Positions 52,353-60,893 of a stretch of 64,000 nucleotides of DNA are shown here, piece by piece; within the stretch, counting starts at the first letter, position 1, and each line of letters starts with the position of its first letter. The notes beneath the pieces were generated by a model. It ran no database searches, was not told the origin of the DNA, and worked only from the letters and a program-made list of their open reading frames with translations. Source of the stretch: Loktanella sp. M215. GTDB taxonomy: Bacteria; Pseudomonadota; Alphaproteobacteria; Rhodobacterales; Rhodobacteraceae. A program made the translations under genes and the position numbers. Location: positions 2,882,001 to 2,946,000 of the forward strand of contig NZ_WMEA01000001.1 in the NCBI RefSeq assembly GCF_021735925.1, given 5' to 3'.

Positions 52353-53228
52353 ATGGCGATTCTCACCAATATGACACAGGATCAGGGGCGCAGCATCAAG
52401 CTGCTGGGCCTGCCGTTCACCTATGCGCTGCTGCTGCTGGCGATCCCGCTGGGGGCCATCATGCTGTTCAGCTTTTGGACGCAGGATTTCATGACCGTCG
52501 ACACGACGTTCACGACCAAGAATTATCAGGAAATCTGGAACAGCCCGATGTACGGCCAACTGCTGGGCCGGTCGCTGATGGTGTCTGGCATCGTGACGGC
52601 GGTGACCGTCCTGCTGGCCTATCCGGTAGCCTATTTCATCAGCTTTCACGTCAAGCCCAGCAAGAAAAGCCTCTGGCTGTTCCTGATCACGATTCCCTTC
52701 TGGACCAGCTACCTGATCCGCGTGTTCCTGTGGAAGGTGATCCTTGGCTACAACGGCGTCATCAACTCCGGCCTGCTGGAGCTTGGGATCATCAACGAAC
52801 CGCTGACCTTCATCCTTTATAACGTAAACGCCGTCATCATCACGCTGGCCCACGCCTTTGCCCCCTTCGCGATCCTGCCGATCTTCGTCGTGCTGGAAAA
52901 GATCGACCGGTCGCTGCTGGAAGCGAGCCAGGACCTGGGCGAGAGCAAGTTCGCCACCTTCCTGCGCGTCACCCTGCCGCTGTCGATGCCCGGCGTCGTG
53001 GGGGCGGTGCTGATCGTCTTCATCCCGACCATCGGCGACTACGTGACGCCAGAGTTGATGGGCGGTGCCGGCGGCAAGCTGATCGCCAACATGATCCAGA
53101 CCCAGTTTTTGCAGCTGAACAATGCGCCGCTGGGGGCGGCGCTGGCCATCGTGGCGATGATCTGCGTGACCGCCATTTCGTTGATCTTCGTGTTCCTGAA
53201 CCGCAAATATCTGCGGGGCCGGTCATGA
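52353..53228 (+). CDS. potB: Polyamine-type ABC transporter permease PotB
   Basis: A 291-residue permease with six spans. The family's EAA loop is EASQDLGESKFATFLRVTLP (about residues 189-208), and the ABC-permease domain follows an N-terminal signal-like span (TYALLLLAIPLGAIMLFSF). It is the first permease of a putrescine/spermidine-type importer. The ATG at 52353 is 126 bases downstream of the divergent catalase-like gene; an ATG at 52371 is an alternative. The gene overlaps potC by four bases (ATGA). The open frame upstream is only antisense. Confidence 0.9.
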   Translation: MAILTNMTQDQGRSIKLLGLPFTYALLLLAIPLGAIMLFSFWTQDFMTVDTTFTTKNYQEIWNSPMYGQLLGRSLMVSGIVTAVTVLLAYPVAYFISFHVKPSKKSLWLFLITIPFWTSYLIRVFLWKVILGYNGVINSGLLELGIINEPLTFILYNVNAVIITLAHAFAPFAILPIFVVLEKIDRSLLEASQDLGESKFATFLRVTLPLSMPGVVGAVLIVFIPTIGDYVTPELMGGAGGKLIANMIQTQFLQLNNAPLGAALAIVAMICVTAISLIFVFLNRKYLRGRS

Positions 53229-54025
53229 AGCTGCGCATTTACGCTATCGCCTACCTGATCTTCCTTTATGCGCCGATCGTGCTGCTGCCGATCTTTGCCT
53301 TCAACGATGCGACGATCATCGCCTTTCCGCTCTCGGGCTTCACGACGCATTGGTTCACAGAGCTGACGCAGAACGGTGCGCTGCACGCGGCCGTGAAGAA
53401 CTCCTTGATCATCGCGGCTTGCACGGCGATCTTTGCGACGATCCTTGGCCTGTGCGCGGCGCGCGCCGGCGCCATGCCAACCTTTCCCGGCAAGAAGGGG
53501 ATCACCGGTTTCATCATGCTGCCGCTGGTCCTGCCCGAGATCATCATCGCCGTCTCGCTGCTGGTGATCCTGCGACAGGTGCTGGGCCTTTCCTTAGGCA
53601 ACTGGACGATCATCCTCGCACACGTGCTGATCTGCACGCCATTTTCCATCGCGATCCTGAACGGCGCCTTCGGCGCGCTGGACCCCGCGATGGAGGAAGC
53701 GGCGCTGGACTTGGGCGAGACGCGGTGGAGCGCCTTCCGCCTGGTCACCCTGCCGCTGGTGATGCCGGGCATCATCTCTTCGATGCTGATCGCCTTCACG
53801 ATCAGCCTTGATGAGTTCATCATCGCCTTTTTCCTTACCGGATCGAACCCGACGATGCCCGTCTACATCTGGGGCCTGCTGCGGTTTCCGTCGTCACTGC
53901 CGGTCATCATGGCGCTGGGGACGATCCTTGTGGCGCTGTCCATCGTGCTGCTGACCATTGCCGAAATTTTCCGCCGGCGGGGCGTGCGACGCTCCGGCGG
54001 CACCGATACCGGGGGCTTCCTTTGA
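53225..54025 (+). CDS. potC: Polyamine-type ABC transporter permease PotC
   Basis: A 266-residue second permease with six spans. The EAA loop is EEAALDLGETRWSAFRLVTL (about residues 158-177), and TISLDEFIIAFFLTGSNPTM is typical of PotC. The start overlaps potB by four bases and the stop overlaps the TTG start of potA by four, so the three genes are coupled. The N-terminus (KLRIYAIAYLIFLYAPIVLL) is a PotC-like span. Confidence 0.91.
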   Translation: MKLRIYAIAYLIFLYAPIVLLPIFAFNDATIIAFPLSGFTTHWFTELTQNGALHAAVKNSLIIAACTAIFATILGLCAARAGAMPTFPGKKGITGFIMLPLVLPEIIIAVSLLVILRQVLGLSLGNWTIILAHVLICTPFSIAILNGAFGALDPAMEEAALDLGETRWSAFRLVTLPLVMPGIISSMLIAFTISLDEFIIAFFLTGSNPTMPVYIWGLLRFPSSLPVIMALGTILVALSIVLLTIAEIFRRRGVRRSGGTDTGGFL

Positions 54026-55101
54026 CCGACCTGATCAAGCTGCGCGGCGTGCAGAAATACTATGGCGACTACCACGCCCTGCGCGACATCAACCTGACGA
54101 TCCGGGCGGGAGAGTTCTTTTCCCTGCTGGGCCCGTCCGGTTGTGGCAAGACCACGCTGCTGCGCGTCATCGCGGGGTTCGAGGGCGTGTCGGACGGGTC
54201 GGTGATGATTTCCGACAAGGACATGAAGGACGTGCCGCCGAACCAGCGCCCGACCAACATGGTGTTCCAGTCCTACGCGATCTTTCCGCACCTGACCGTC
54301 GCCGAAAACGTGGCCTTCGGTCTGCGCAAATCGAAGATGAGCAAGACCGAAAAAGACGATGCCGTGGCCGAGGCGCTGAAGATGGTCGGCCTTGACGGTT
54401 ACGGCAAGCGCGCGGCGCATGCGCTGTCGGGTGGTCAGCGGCAGCGTGTGGCGCTGGCCCGGGCGCTGATCCTGAAGCCCAAGGTGCTGCTGCTGGACGA
54501 ACCGCTGAGCGCCTTGGACAAGAAAATGCGTGAACACATGCAGGTGGAGTTGATCCGCCTGCAACGCGCCGTCGGCATCACCTTCATCCTCGTGACCCAC
54601 GATCAGGAAGAGGCGTTGGTCATGTCAGACCGCATCGCCGTCATGTTCGCGGGAGAGATCGGCCAGATGGACGATCCCGAAACGCTCTACCGTCGCCCGA
54701 AATCACGCCGCGTGGCGGAATTCATCGGCAAGATGAACTTTTTGCCCGCCACGGTGACATCCGTGGGCGAAACCATCGGCCTCGACATTGCAGGCTTTGG
54801 CAAGACCGAAGTGCCGCAGGCGCAGGCGCCGGAAGGTGCCACGCCGGGCGAAGCTGCGGTGGGTATCCGGCCGGAAACGCTCGCGATCCTTTTCGACGGT
54901 GAAACCGCCAGCCGCCATGAAGCACCCGCCATCGTGGACGAGGTCGTCTATTACGGTGACATGACCTATTACGACGTCCGCGTGAAGGACGTGCCGGAAC
55001 CGTTGACGATTGCTATGAAAAACCTGATCGGCCGCCCGGTGCTGGACGTCGGCGTCAGCACCCGCATCGCCTGGGACGAGCGGGCGCTGGTCGTCTTCTA
55101 G
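54022..55101 (+). CDS. potA: Polyamine-type ABC transporter ATPase PotA
   Basis: A 359-residue ABC ATPase. Walker A is GPSGCGKTTLLRVIAG (about residues 38-53), the signature LSGGQRQRVALARALI and Walker B VLLLDEPLSALDKK. The C-terminal 110 residues form the TOBE regulatory domain (EAAVGIRPETLAILFDGE). The start is TTG at 54022, inside the potC stop (TTGA). No substrate-binding protein gene (potD or potF) accompanies the operon in this window. Its stop shares CTAG with the convergent deacylase gene. Confidence 0.91.
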   Translation: MTDLIKLRGVQKYYGDYHALRDINLTIRAGEFFSLLGPSGCGKTTLLRVIAGFEGVSDGSVMISDKDMKDVPPNQRPTNMVFQSYAIFPHLTVAENVAFGLRKSKMSKTEKDDAVAEALKMVGLDGYGKRAAHALSGGQRQRVALARALILKPKVLLLDEPLSALDKKMREHMQVELIRLQRAVGITFILVTHDQEEALVMSDRIAVMFAGEIGQMDDPETLYRRPKSRRVAEFIGKMNFLPATVTSVGETIGLDIAGFGKTEVPQAQAPEGATPGEAAVGIRPETLAILFDGETASRHEAPAIVDEVVYYGDMTYYDVRVKDVPEPLTIAMKNLIGRPVLDVGVSTRIAWDERALVVF

Positions 55102-55610
55102 AACGGGATCGCATACCGGATCGAGGCGACTTCCAGCCCCGGATTGGTCCGGTTGGTATCGGCGTTCGACCGGTGGTCATAGGCCACGGTCAGCGTCGCG
55201 CCGTTGTCGAAGGCATAGCCGACGCCGACGCTGGATCTGAACTGCAGATTGCCGCCAAGGTCCGAATCAGCGCCCGCCGCATAGAGGCCCGGCATCAGGC
55301 TGGTCTCGAAGAACACAGGCCCCGGCAGCAGACGCGTCGACGTCCACTTGGCGCCGATCCCGACCCATGTTGCGCCGTTTTCCGTGATCGAGGCGCCCAT
55401 CGTCGGCTGGAACGGCCCGGCCCGGTACCCAAGGTCGTAGCCAAGGTAGACTTCGGCGCCCAGATCATTCTCGTCCAGCTGGGCCTGTCCCAGTTGGAAC
55501 GACAGCCGCGCTGGCGCGTCCTTGCGGGCCACGCACCCGGTCTTGCAGTCGTGAAGCCCCATATCCGTCAGGCTGGTGATCACGAAGATCGCGGCAAGGG
55601 TTCCGTTCAT
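55098..55610 (-). CDS. PagL-like lipid A 3-O-deacylase (acyloxyacyl hydrolase family)
   Basis: A 170-residue predicted outer-membrane beta-barrel. The C-terminal strand contains AYDHRSNADTNRTNPGLEVA, with His 146, Ser 148 and Glu 160. The spacing H-x-S and then 12 residues to E equals that of PagL of Pseudomonas aeruginosa (H126, S128, E140), and the NPG turn is also conserved. The enzyme would remove the 3-O acyl chain of lipid A. The barrel strands alternate hydrophobic residues (AEVYLGYDLGYRAGPFQPTM). The N-terminal signal is atypical, with Cys residues (HDCKTGC). The ATG at 55610 is chosen because the long upstream open frame overlaps the TetR gene antisense-like and lacks similarity. Confidence 0.72.
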   Translation of the reverse strand: MNGTLAAIFVITSLTDMGLHDCKTGCVARKDAPARLSFQLGQAQLDENDLGAEVYLGYDLGYRAGPFQPTMGASITENGATWVGIGAKWTSTRLLPGPVFFETSLMPGLYAAGADSDLGGNLQFRSSVGVGYAFDNGATLTVAYDHRSNADTNRTNPGLEVASIRYAIPF

Positions 55611-55734
55611 GGGCGTGGCTCCTGTGGGGCGGTTCGGCCTGTTGTGCGTCTTCGTCGCACGACTGGCAAGGCGCGATCCGCGGGATGCGCGGCGCCTCTG
55701 GCGGGCGTTTTCCAGGTCAGATAAACGGGAGGCG

Positions 55735-56352
55735 TCACGCGTCGGGCGGCAGGATGCCCAACCCGCGCAGGTAGATGCCGATGCCGGTTTCCAGCAGATC
55801 GTCGGGGGGATAGGGGCTTTTGGTGCCGGGGCTGCCGCGCTGGAACAGTTCCACCACGCCATGCGACAGCGCCCAGATGTGGGCGGCGAACATCTGCGGC
55901 GGCGGTCTGCGGTTCGGGGGAATGTGCTGGGACAACTTGTCCGCCGCATGTTCCAGCACGCCCAACCCGCGGGTCGCTGCGGCGTTCAGCGCCGATGACC
56001 GGTTGATCGAGATGCCGCTTTCGAACATTGCGACGTAATGGCCGGGTTTTTCACGGGCAAAGTCGAGGTAAGCCGCACCCGTCGCCAGAAATGCCCGCAG
56101 ATCAGAGGGTTGACCGTCGGCATAGGCCGCCTCCATCCGGTCGGCAAAGATCGTGTAGCCCTGCAGGGCGGCCTCTGCGATCAGGTCCTCGCGGCCTTGA
56201 AAGTGTCGATAGACCGCAGCCGGCGTGACGCCGGCATCCCGTGCCGCCTCTGACAGGGAAAAGCCGGTGGGGCCGCGTTCCTCGATCAGGTTCAGACAGG
56301 ATTCGACCAGCGCTTGCGCCAGATTGCCGTGGTGATAGCCGCGTTTAACCAT
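55735..56352 (-). CDS. TetR-family transcriptional regulator
   Basis: A 205-residue TetR regulator. The helix-turn-helix is in FSLSEAARDAGVTPAAVYRH (about residues 31-50), followed by a ligand-binding C-terminal domain (HYVAMFESGISINRS, IWALSHGVVELFQRG). The ATG at 56352 (MVKRGYHHG) is a normal TetR start and lies eight bases inside the ppk2 3' end, so the pair is translationally coupled. Target and ligand are unknown; the coupled ppk2 and the acyloxyacyl hydrolase gene downstream are possible co-regulated genes. Confidence 0.85.
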   Translation of the reverse strand: MVKRGYHHGNLAQALVESCLNLIEERGPTGFSLSEAARDAGVTPAAVYRHFQGREDLIAEAALQGYTIFADRMEAAYADGQPSDLRAFLATGAAYLDFAREKPGHYVAMFESGISINRSSALNAAATRGLGVLEHAADKLSQHIPPNRRPPPQMFAAHIWALSHGVVELFQRGSPGTKSPYPPDDLLETGIGIYLRGLGILPPDA

Positions 56353-57214
56353 GACGCGGGACGGGGTCTCCGGCAATTTTTGGGTCGGTCGTGCCGATGG
56401 TGTCGTTGGACTTGCCGGCATAGGACAGGGGAGTCAGCACGGCGCGGATCGCGTTTACCCGCGCGCGGCGCTTGTCGTCGGCGCGAATCACGGTCCAGGG
56501 GGCGGCCTTGGTATGGGTGCGCGCCAGAGTCTCCTCGATGGCGGCGGTATAGGCGTCCCATTTACCCAACCCGTCGACGTCGATCTGGCTTAGCTTCCAC
56601 TGCTTTAGCGGATCGCTTTCGCGGTCAAGGAAGCGTCGCAACTGCGTGGCCCGACCCACGTTCAGCCAGAGCTTGAAGAGCTGGATGCCGTCATCGACTA
56701 GCATGGCCTCGAAGGCCGTGACCTGTCTGAACCAGATCTCGCGTTCTTCCGGTGTGCAGAAGCCGAAGACATGTTCGACAACGCCGCGGTTGTACCAGCT
56801 GCGGTCAAAGAAAACGACTTCACCTGCGGCTGGCAAATGCCTGATATAGCGCTGGAAGTACCATTCCGTGGCTTCCGTCTCCGTCGGCTTCGACAGGGCC
56901 ACGACGCGGGCGTGGCGGGGGTTCATGTTCTCGCGGAAGCGCGCGATGGTGCCGCCCTTGCCGGCGGCATCGCGGCCTTCGAACACGACGACGATGCGCT
57001 GGCCGTCCCCCTGCGCTGCAGCTTGCAGCTTGGCGAGTTCGATCTGCAACTTCGCCAGCGCGTCCGCGTAGGGTTTGCGGCCCCACTTTTCATCGTAGGG
57101 AAAATCGGGGTTCAGGATCTCGCCCCGCTTGGCGTTGCGGATCGTGTCGCGCACGGACGGCGTGGCGTGCTGTTCGAAATAGCGGCTGATGCCGCCATCA
57201 AAGGGCTTCTTCAT
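56345..57214 (-). CDS. ppk2: Polyphosphate kinase 2
   Basis: A 289-residue PPK2 of the short (class I-like) type, which transfers phosphate between polyphosphate and nucleotides. Walker A is VVFEGRDAAGKGGTIARFRE (about residues 66-85), the second Asp/Arg motif is VVFFDRSWYNRGVVEHVFGF (about 129-148) and the lid segment WKLSQIDVDGLGKWDAYTAA follows. The ATG at 57214 has GGAGG five bases upstream; an alternative TTG 24 bases farther upstream is unlikely. The preferred nucleotide (GDP or ADP) cannot be assigned. It overlaps the TetR gene by eight bases. Confidence 0.92.
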   Translation of the reverse strand: MKKPFDGGISRYFEQHATPSVRDTIRNAKRGEILNPDFPYDEKWGRKPYADALAKLQIELAKLQAAAQGDGQRIVVVFEGRDAAGKGGTIARFRENMNPRHARVVALSKPTETEATEWYFQRYIRHLPAAGEVVFFDRSWYNRGVVEHVFGFCTPEEREIWFRQVTAFEAMLVDDGIQLFKLWLNVGRATQLRRFLDRESDPLKQWKLSQIDVDGLGKWDAYTAAIEETLARTHTKAAPWTVIRADDKRRARVNAIRAVLTPLSYAGKSNDTIGTTDPKIAGDPVPRHG

Positions 57215-57256
57215 CCTGACCTCCGGCGTTTGCAACACTATGGGCGGGGGCCGGGA

Positions 57257-58258
57257 TCAGCGCAATCCGGCGCGCGACGCCGCACGGTCGATGGCGGCGA
57301 TGGCCGCTTGCGGGTCGACGTGGTGCGGCATGTGGCCGACACCCTCCATCCGCGTCAGATGAGCGGAGGGCACGAGCTGGATCACTTTTTCCGAATGGAT
57401 CTGGATCGGCACGGTGGTGTCCGCCGTGCCGTGCAGGATCTCGATCGGCAGGGTCAATTCCGGATAGCGCTTTGCCATCTCGACTGCGTGGGGGCGCAGG
57501 GTGTTGACCTGCCGCACGTTGGCGCGGAAGGTCTCTGGCCGCAGGGCCAGCGGCGCGCCGATATATTCGGCGTAGCCTTCCGGTGCCACCTGCGGCGCAA
57601 AGGTGCCTTCGATCACATCCTCGACCTTGGATGTCGGCACGAAGGCCGAGATCAGCGGGATCGTCACGGCGCCACCAAACGCGCTGCCGTTGATCTGGTA
57701 ATAAGGACCGAGCTCTCCTGGCCAGGGCATGGCGACGCCGGCAAAAGAGACCATGGCAGAGGCGTTTACAGGGCTGTCCTCATCCAATCCCATCACCGCC
57801 CATTCATAGGCCACGATGCCGCCAAAGCTGTGGCCGACGACAATCGGGTGGGTGACTCCGAGTTGCCCCGCTGCCTGACGCAGCATCGTGGCCTGCTGCA
57901 ATGGGCTTTCGCCTGCGGTGGCAAGCGGACCGTCGGCGATGCCCGGATAGCGGTCGGTATAGCCAAGGCCGGGCCGGTCGAAGGCGGTGACGCGGTAATG
58001 ATCGGTCAGCCTGTCGAACAGGTCGAACTTGAAATCCCGCAGGTTGCCGCCCGCGCCGTGAATCAGCACGACGTCAGGCCCTTCGCCCGCCTGAATGTAA
58101 TGCACCCGAGCGCCGCCATCGACGGTGACGAATTTGCCGATGGGCGGAAACTCCCGTTCCGCCTGCTGTGTGCGGTAGGTCGTGGTGCAGCCGGTCAGGA
58201 CTGCAGCCACGCCAAGGGTCAGGATGGAAACGGTGACGGTTCTACGTGCCAATTTCAT
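57257..58258 (-). CDS. Lipoprotein alpha/beta hydrolase
   Basis: A 333-residue alpha/beta hydrolase with a lipoprotein signal peptide ([15 protein letters not shown]; Cys about residue 24) so it is anchored at the membrane. The core has [20 protein letters not shown] (oxyanion hole), [14 protein letters not shown] and the nucleophile elbow [15 protein letters not shown] (Ser), with His in [10 protein letters not shown]. It resembles haloalkane dehalogenase-type esterases. It starts inside the metA 3' end (17-base overlap), so it is co-transcribed with metA. The substrate is unknown. Confidence 0.87.
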   Translation of the reverse strand: MKLARRTVTVSILTLGVAAVLTGCTTTYRTQQAEREFPPIGKFVTVDGGARVHYIQAGEGPDVVLIHGAGGNLRDFKFDLFDRLTDHYRVTAFDRPGLGYTDRYPGIADGPLATAGESPLQQATMLRQAAGQLGVTHPIVVGHSFGGIVAYEWAVMGLDEDSPVNASAMVSFAGVAMPWPGELGPYYQINGSAFGGAVTIPLISAFVPTSKVEDVIEGTFAPQVAPEGYAEYIGAPLALRPETFRANVRQVNTLRPHAVEMAKRYPELTLPIEILHGTADTTVPIQIHSEKVIQLVPSAHLTRMEGVGHMPHHVDPQAAIAAIDRAASRAGLR

Positions 58259-59165
58259 TCAAATCATACTTCGTGGTCTGGTAAATCTCGTTGATCCAAT
58301 TGCCATATAGAAGGTGCGCGTGACTTCTCCACCGGTTTTGCGGCGGATTCGCGGGATCGTCATCGGGATAGTAGTTGCAGGGCACGTTGATCGGCGTGCC
58401 AGAGGCCACGTCGCGGTCATATTCCTGCTTCAGCGTGCCGCTGTCGTATTCGAAGTGGTTGAAGACATAAAGCGCGCGGTGGGATGGATCCTCGACCAGA
58501 CAGGGGCCCGATTCGGCGCTGGTGATCAGCGTGTTCAGCGTCGGATGGGCGTCGATCTCGGCCTGCTTCATCTCGGTCCAGCGGCTGACGGGCACCACGA
58601 TGTCGTCGGAAAACCCGCGCAGGTAGGGCGAAGCGGGGGCCATCACCGTATGGCGGAAACAGCCGAAGGCCTTGGCGTCCAGCAGGTGCTTTTCCACGCC
58701 GTGCAGGTAGTTGATCATCGCCATGCCGCCCCAGCAGACGCCGAAGGTCGACTGCACATGGGTCTGGGTCCAGTCAAAGACCTGCTTCAACTCGTCCCAG
58801 TACGTCACCTCCTCGAACGGCATATGCTCGATCGGCGCGCCGGTGATGATCAGGCCGTCGAACTTCTCGCCGCTGGCCAGAACGTCAGAGAAGGGGCGAT
58901 AGAATTCCTCCATATGCTCGGCCGCGGTGTTGCGGGTCTGGTGTTCGGACATGCGGATCAGGCTGAACTCGATCTGCAGAGGGGTCGCACCGATCAGGCG
59001 GGCGAACTGGTTTTCGGTCTGGATCTTCTTGGGCATCAGGTTCAGCAGCGCGATCCGCAGGGGGCGGATGTCCTGACGGTCGGCGGCATCCTCTGCCATG
59101 ACCATGACCCCTTCGCGCGACAGCACGGCATAGGCGGGCAGGGTGGATGGCAGTTTGATGGGCAT
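58242..59165 (-). CDS. metAA: Homoserine O-acyltransferase MetA (predicted O-acetyltransferase)
   Basis: A 307-residue class I glutamine amidotransferase-fold enzyme of methionine synthesis. The catalytic Cys is in [10 protein letters not shown] (Cys 144) and the catalytic His-Glu pair in [10 protein letters not shown]. The residue that aligns with Gly 111 of E. coli MetA is Glu 113 ([13 protein letters not shown]), the change reported to shift acyl donor from succinyl-CoA to acetyl-CoA. I therefore predict homoserine O-acetyltransferase. [20 protein letters not shown] is the usual MetA segment. I see no SAM riboswitch in the 40-base leader. The hydrolase gene begins in its last codons. Confidence 0.93.
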   Translation of the reverse strand: MPIKLPSTLPAYAVLSREGVMVMAEDAADRQDIRPLRIALLNLMPKKIQTENQFARLIGATPLQIEFSLIRMSEHQTRNTAAEHMEEFYRPFSDVLASGEKFDGLIITGAPIEHMPFEEVTYWDELKQVFDWTQTHVQSTFGVCWGGMAMINYLHGVEKHLLDAKAFGCFRHTVMAPASPYLRGFSDDIVVPVSRWTEMKQAEIDAHPTLNTLITSAESGPCLVEDPSHRALYVFNHFEYDSGTLKQEYDRDVASGTPINVPCNYYPDDDPANPPQNRWRSHAHLLYGNWINEIYQTTKYDLNEIGT

Positions 59166-59204
59166 GGGCGTGTTCCTTGCAGGCGGGGCTGACAGATAGG
59201 CGCG

Positions 59205-60077
59205 TCAGCTGCGCATCTCAACCCGGGTCAGCGCGCCTGCGACAAGGGCGTCGAAATCGGCAGCGGTGCGGATCGCGCCGATCTCGGTGGCGGGGATGGT
59301 CAGACCCCAGCGGTCGGCCATGGCGCGATAGCGTGGTTGGCGGTGGGCGAGGGCGCGGGCATAGGTCCAGCGGATGAAGGCATCGGGATCGACCTCCGCC
59401 TCGGTGCAGTCGTGGCCGGCGAGGTAGGCGGTCCAGGCGTCCAGCAGGAAACCGGGCTGGTAGGACATCGGCTTTGGCGCCGCATCGAACCGGCGCACCA
59501 GTTCGGCGGTATGCGCGTCGGTGCCTTCGATCCAGATCATCAGGGCGCGCGCGGCCAGGTGCTGCATCACCGCATCGTCGGGATCGTCCGGATCGACCCA
59601 TTCGCAGATCGACCCGCCGGTGTCGCAGACGAAATGCGGATAACCATAAAGCGACGCCGCGCGGTCGATGAAATGTCCGGTGTCCAGCAGGGCCGCGACC
59701 TCGGCCCGGCGGAACTGGTCCTGACGGCGGGTGTATTCGGCCAAAGGCAGGCCGCCCCTGTCAGGGCTGCCGGGCTTGCCAAGGTAGGTCGAGACAGGGT
59801 CGAGGTTGTCGAAGGTGATGTTGGACCCGATGTAGATGCTGTCCGACAGCAGCAGGTCGCGCAGGAACGGCACCTTCATCGCCTCGGCCTTGGCGTTGTC
59901 GGCGATCAACTCGCCCATGTAGCGGGTGCCGATGCGGTAATCGACCGAGTAGTGGAACCAGTCGCCGGTGCGGCGCAGCAGGCTGGCAACATGAGTCTTG
60001 CCCAGCCCGGACATGCCAAAGAACAGGACGCGTTTCTGCGGGGCGGCAAGCCAGTCGGCGGGAGAGCTGTAAATCAT
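59205..60077 (-). CDS. P-loop ATPase of unknown function
   Basis: A 290-residue soluble protein. The N-terminal P-loop is FFGMSGLGKTHVASLLRRTG (Walker A GxxxxGKT, about residues 19-26), and conserved-looking acidic and His residues follow (DWFHYSVDYRIGTRYMGEL). It is not an ABC or AAA protein in any way that I recognise. It resembles a hypothetical ATPase often found beside metA in Rhodobacteraceae. The ATG at 60077 (MIYSSPADW) is chosen over the open frame upstream, which has no ATPase features. It is upstream of metA on the same strand, 40 bases away. Confidence 0.72.
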   Translation of the reverse strand: MIYSSPADWLAAPQKRVLFFGMSGLGKTHVASLLRRTGDWFHYSVDYRIGTRYMGELIADNAKAEAMKVPFLRDLLLSDSIYIGSNITFDNLDPVSTYLGKPGSPDRGGLPLAEYTRRQDQFRRAEVAALLDTGHFIDRAASLYGYPHFVCDTGGSICEWVDPDDPDDAVMQHLAARALMIWIEGTDAHTAELVRRFDAAPKPMSYQPGFLLDAWTAYLAGHDCTEAEVDPDAFIRWTYARALAHRQPRYRAMADRWGLTIPATEIGAIRTAADFDALVAGALTRVEMRS

Positions 60078-60227
60078 GAACCAGAGGAGTAGGGTCAAGG
60101 CCGGGGAAATTCCAGACCATTTCACGATGATTGTCGCGGATGGACCGATCTGCGCCATTTCAGTCGCGACCGCAAGGCACGGGGCGATGCACCTTGCCGC
60201 CGCTTGCGAACGACGTGTCACATCTTC

Positions 60228-60256
60228 TTGGTTCTCGGGCGCCGCTGGTATATACT
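60228..60256 (+). promoter_or_regulatory. Promoter for the BLUF gene; 60078-60449 gap
   Basis: TTGGTT (60228-60233), a 17-base spacer and TATACT (60251-60256) form a good sigma70 promoter, giving a start near 60263 and a leader of about 187 bases to the BLUF ATG. The 372-base gap between the P-loop ATPase gene and the BLUF gene holds no other supported gene. The leader is GC-rich and includes a weak CCCTG/CAGGG hairpin. Confidence 0.6.
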
Positions 60257-60449
60257 ATAACGTGTGCCGGCCGAACCGCCGGGCATCACGTCCATATTCA
60301 TGCGAGCCCTGTGTTTCAGGGGCCGGACCGTCGCGCCGCACCTTTGTCGGGCGCAGGACGGCAAGACCCTGCGGCCATGGCCCGTGTGGTGCTGACCGGG
60401 CGTTCATGCGTTCAAGGTCAGTCACAGCCCACACGAAAGGGAAGCGCAC

Positions 60450-60875
60450 ATGGATTTTCTGCTCTATCGAAGCAAGGCCCTCGTCCCAACGCCGTCAGAG
60501 GCCGTCCGAGAGATCGTGTCGCTGTCCGTCATCAGGAACGCCGCGACGGATCTTACGGGTTTCCTGCACGCCGAGGATGGCATGTTCATACAATACCTCG
60601 AAGGGCCGTCATTGGCGCTTTGGGCCTTGTACGATCACCTGCATCACGACGCGCGTCACCGCAATCTGACACTGCTCGCCGAAGGCACAATCAAGCGCCG
60701 ACGTTTTCACGACTGGCGCATGGGTTATTCGGCCCGCTCGGTCATGTGTTTTGCGGATTTCCTGAATGACATCTACGGTCGCAGTCGGCCCGAAGACGCG
60801 AACGGGAATGAAGCCCTGATCTTCTTGATGGCGGTGTGCCAGCGCATTGACCTTGGCATCTGCGAACAGCCGTAA
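60450..60875 (+). CDS. Stand-alone BLUF blue-light photoreceptor
   Basis: A 141-residue protein of which the first about 95 residues are a BLUF domain that binds FAD and senses blue light. Key residues appear present: Tyr 6 (LLYRSKAL), Asn 30 (SVIRNAA), Gln 48 (FIQYLEGP), Trp 89 and Met 91 (FHDWRMGY). No output domain follows; the remaining 45 residues are a capping tail. It is like the short BlrB/PixD class that acts through partner proteins. It has its own promoter and is convergent with mnmA. The partner is unknown. Confidence 0.92.
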   Translation: MDFLLYRSKALVPTPSEAVREIVSLSVIRNAATDLTGFLHAEDGMFIQYLEGPSLALWALYDHLHHDARHRNLTLLAEGTIKRRRFHDWRMGYSARSVMCFADFLNDIYGRSRPEDANGNEALIFLMAVCQRIDLGICEQP

Positions 60876-60893
60876 GGGGCGGCGATCGCGGCG

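Noticed and set aside
59166..59204. A SAM riboswitch upstream of metA
   Set aside because: The leader to the preceding gene is only about 40 bases, and I see none of the conserved SAM-II pairing or core bases.
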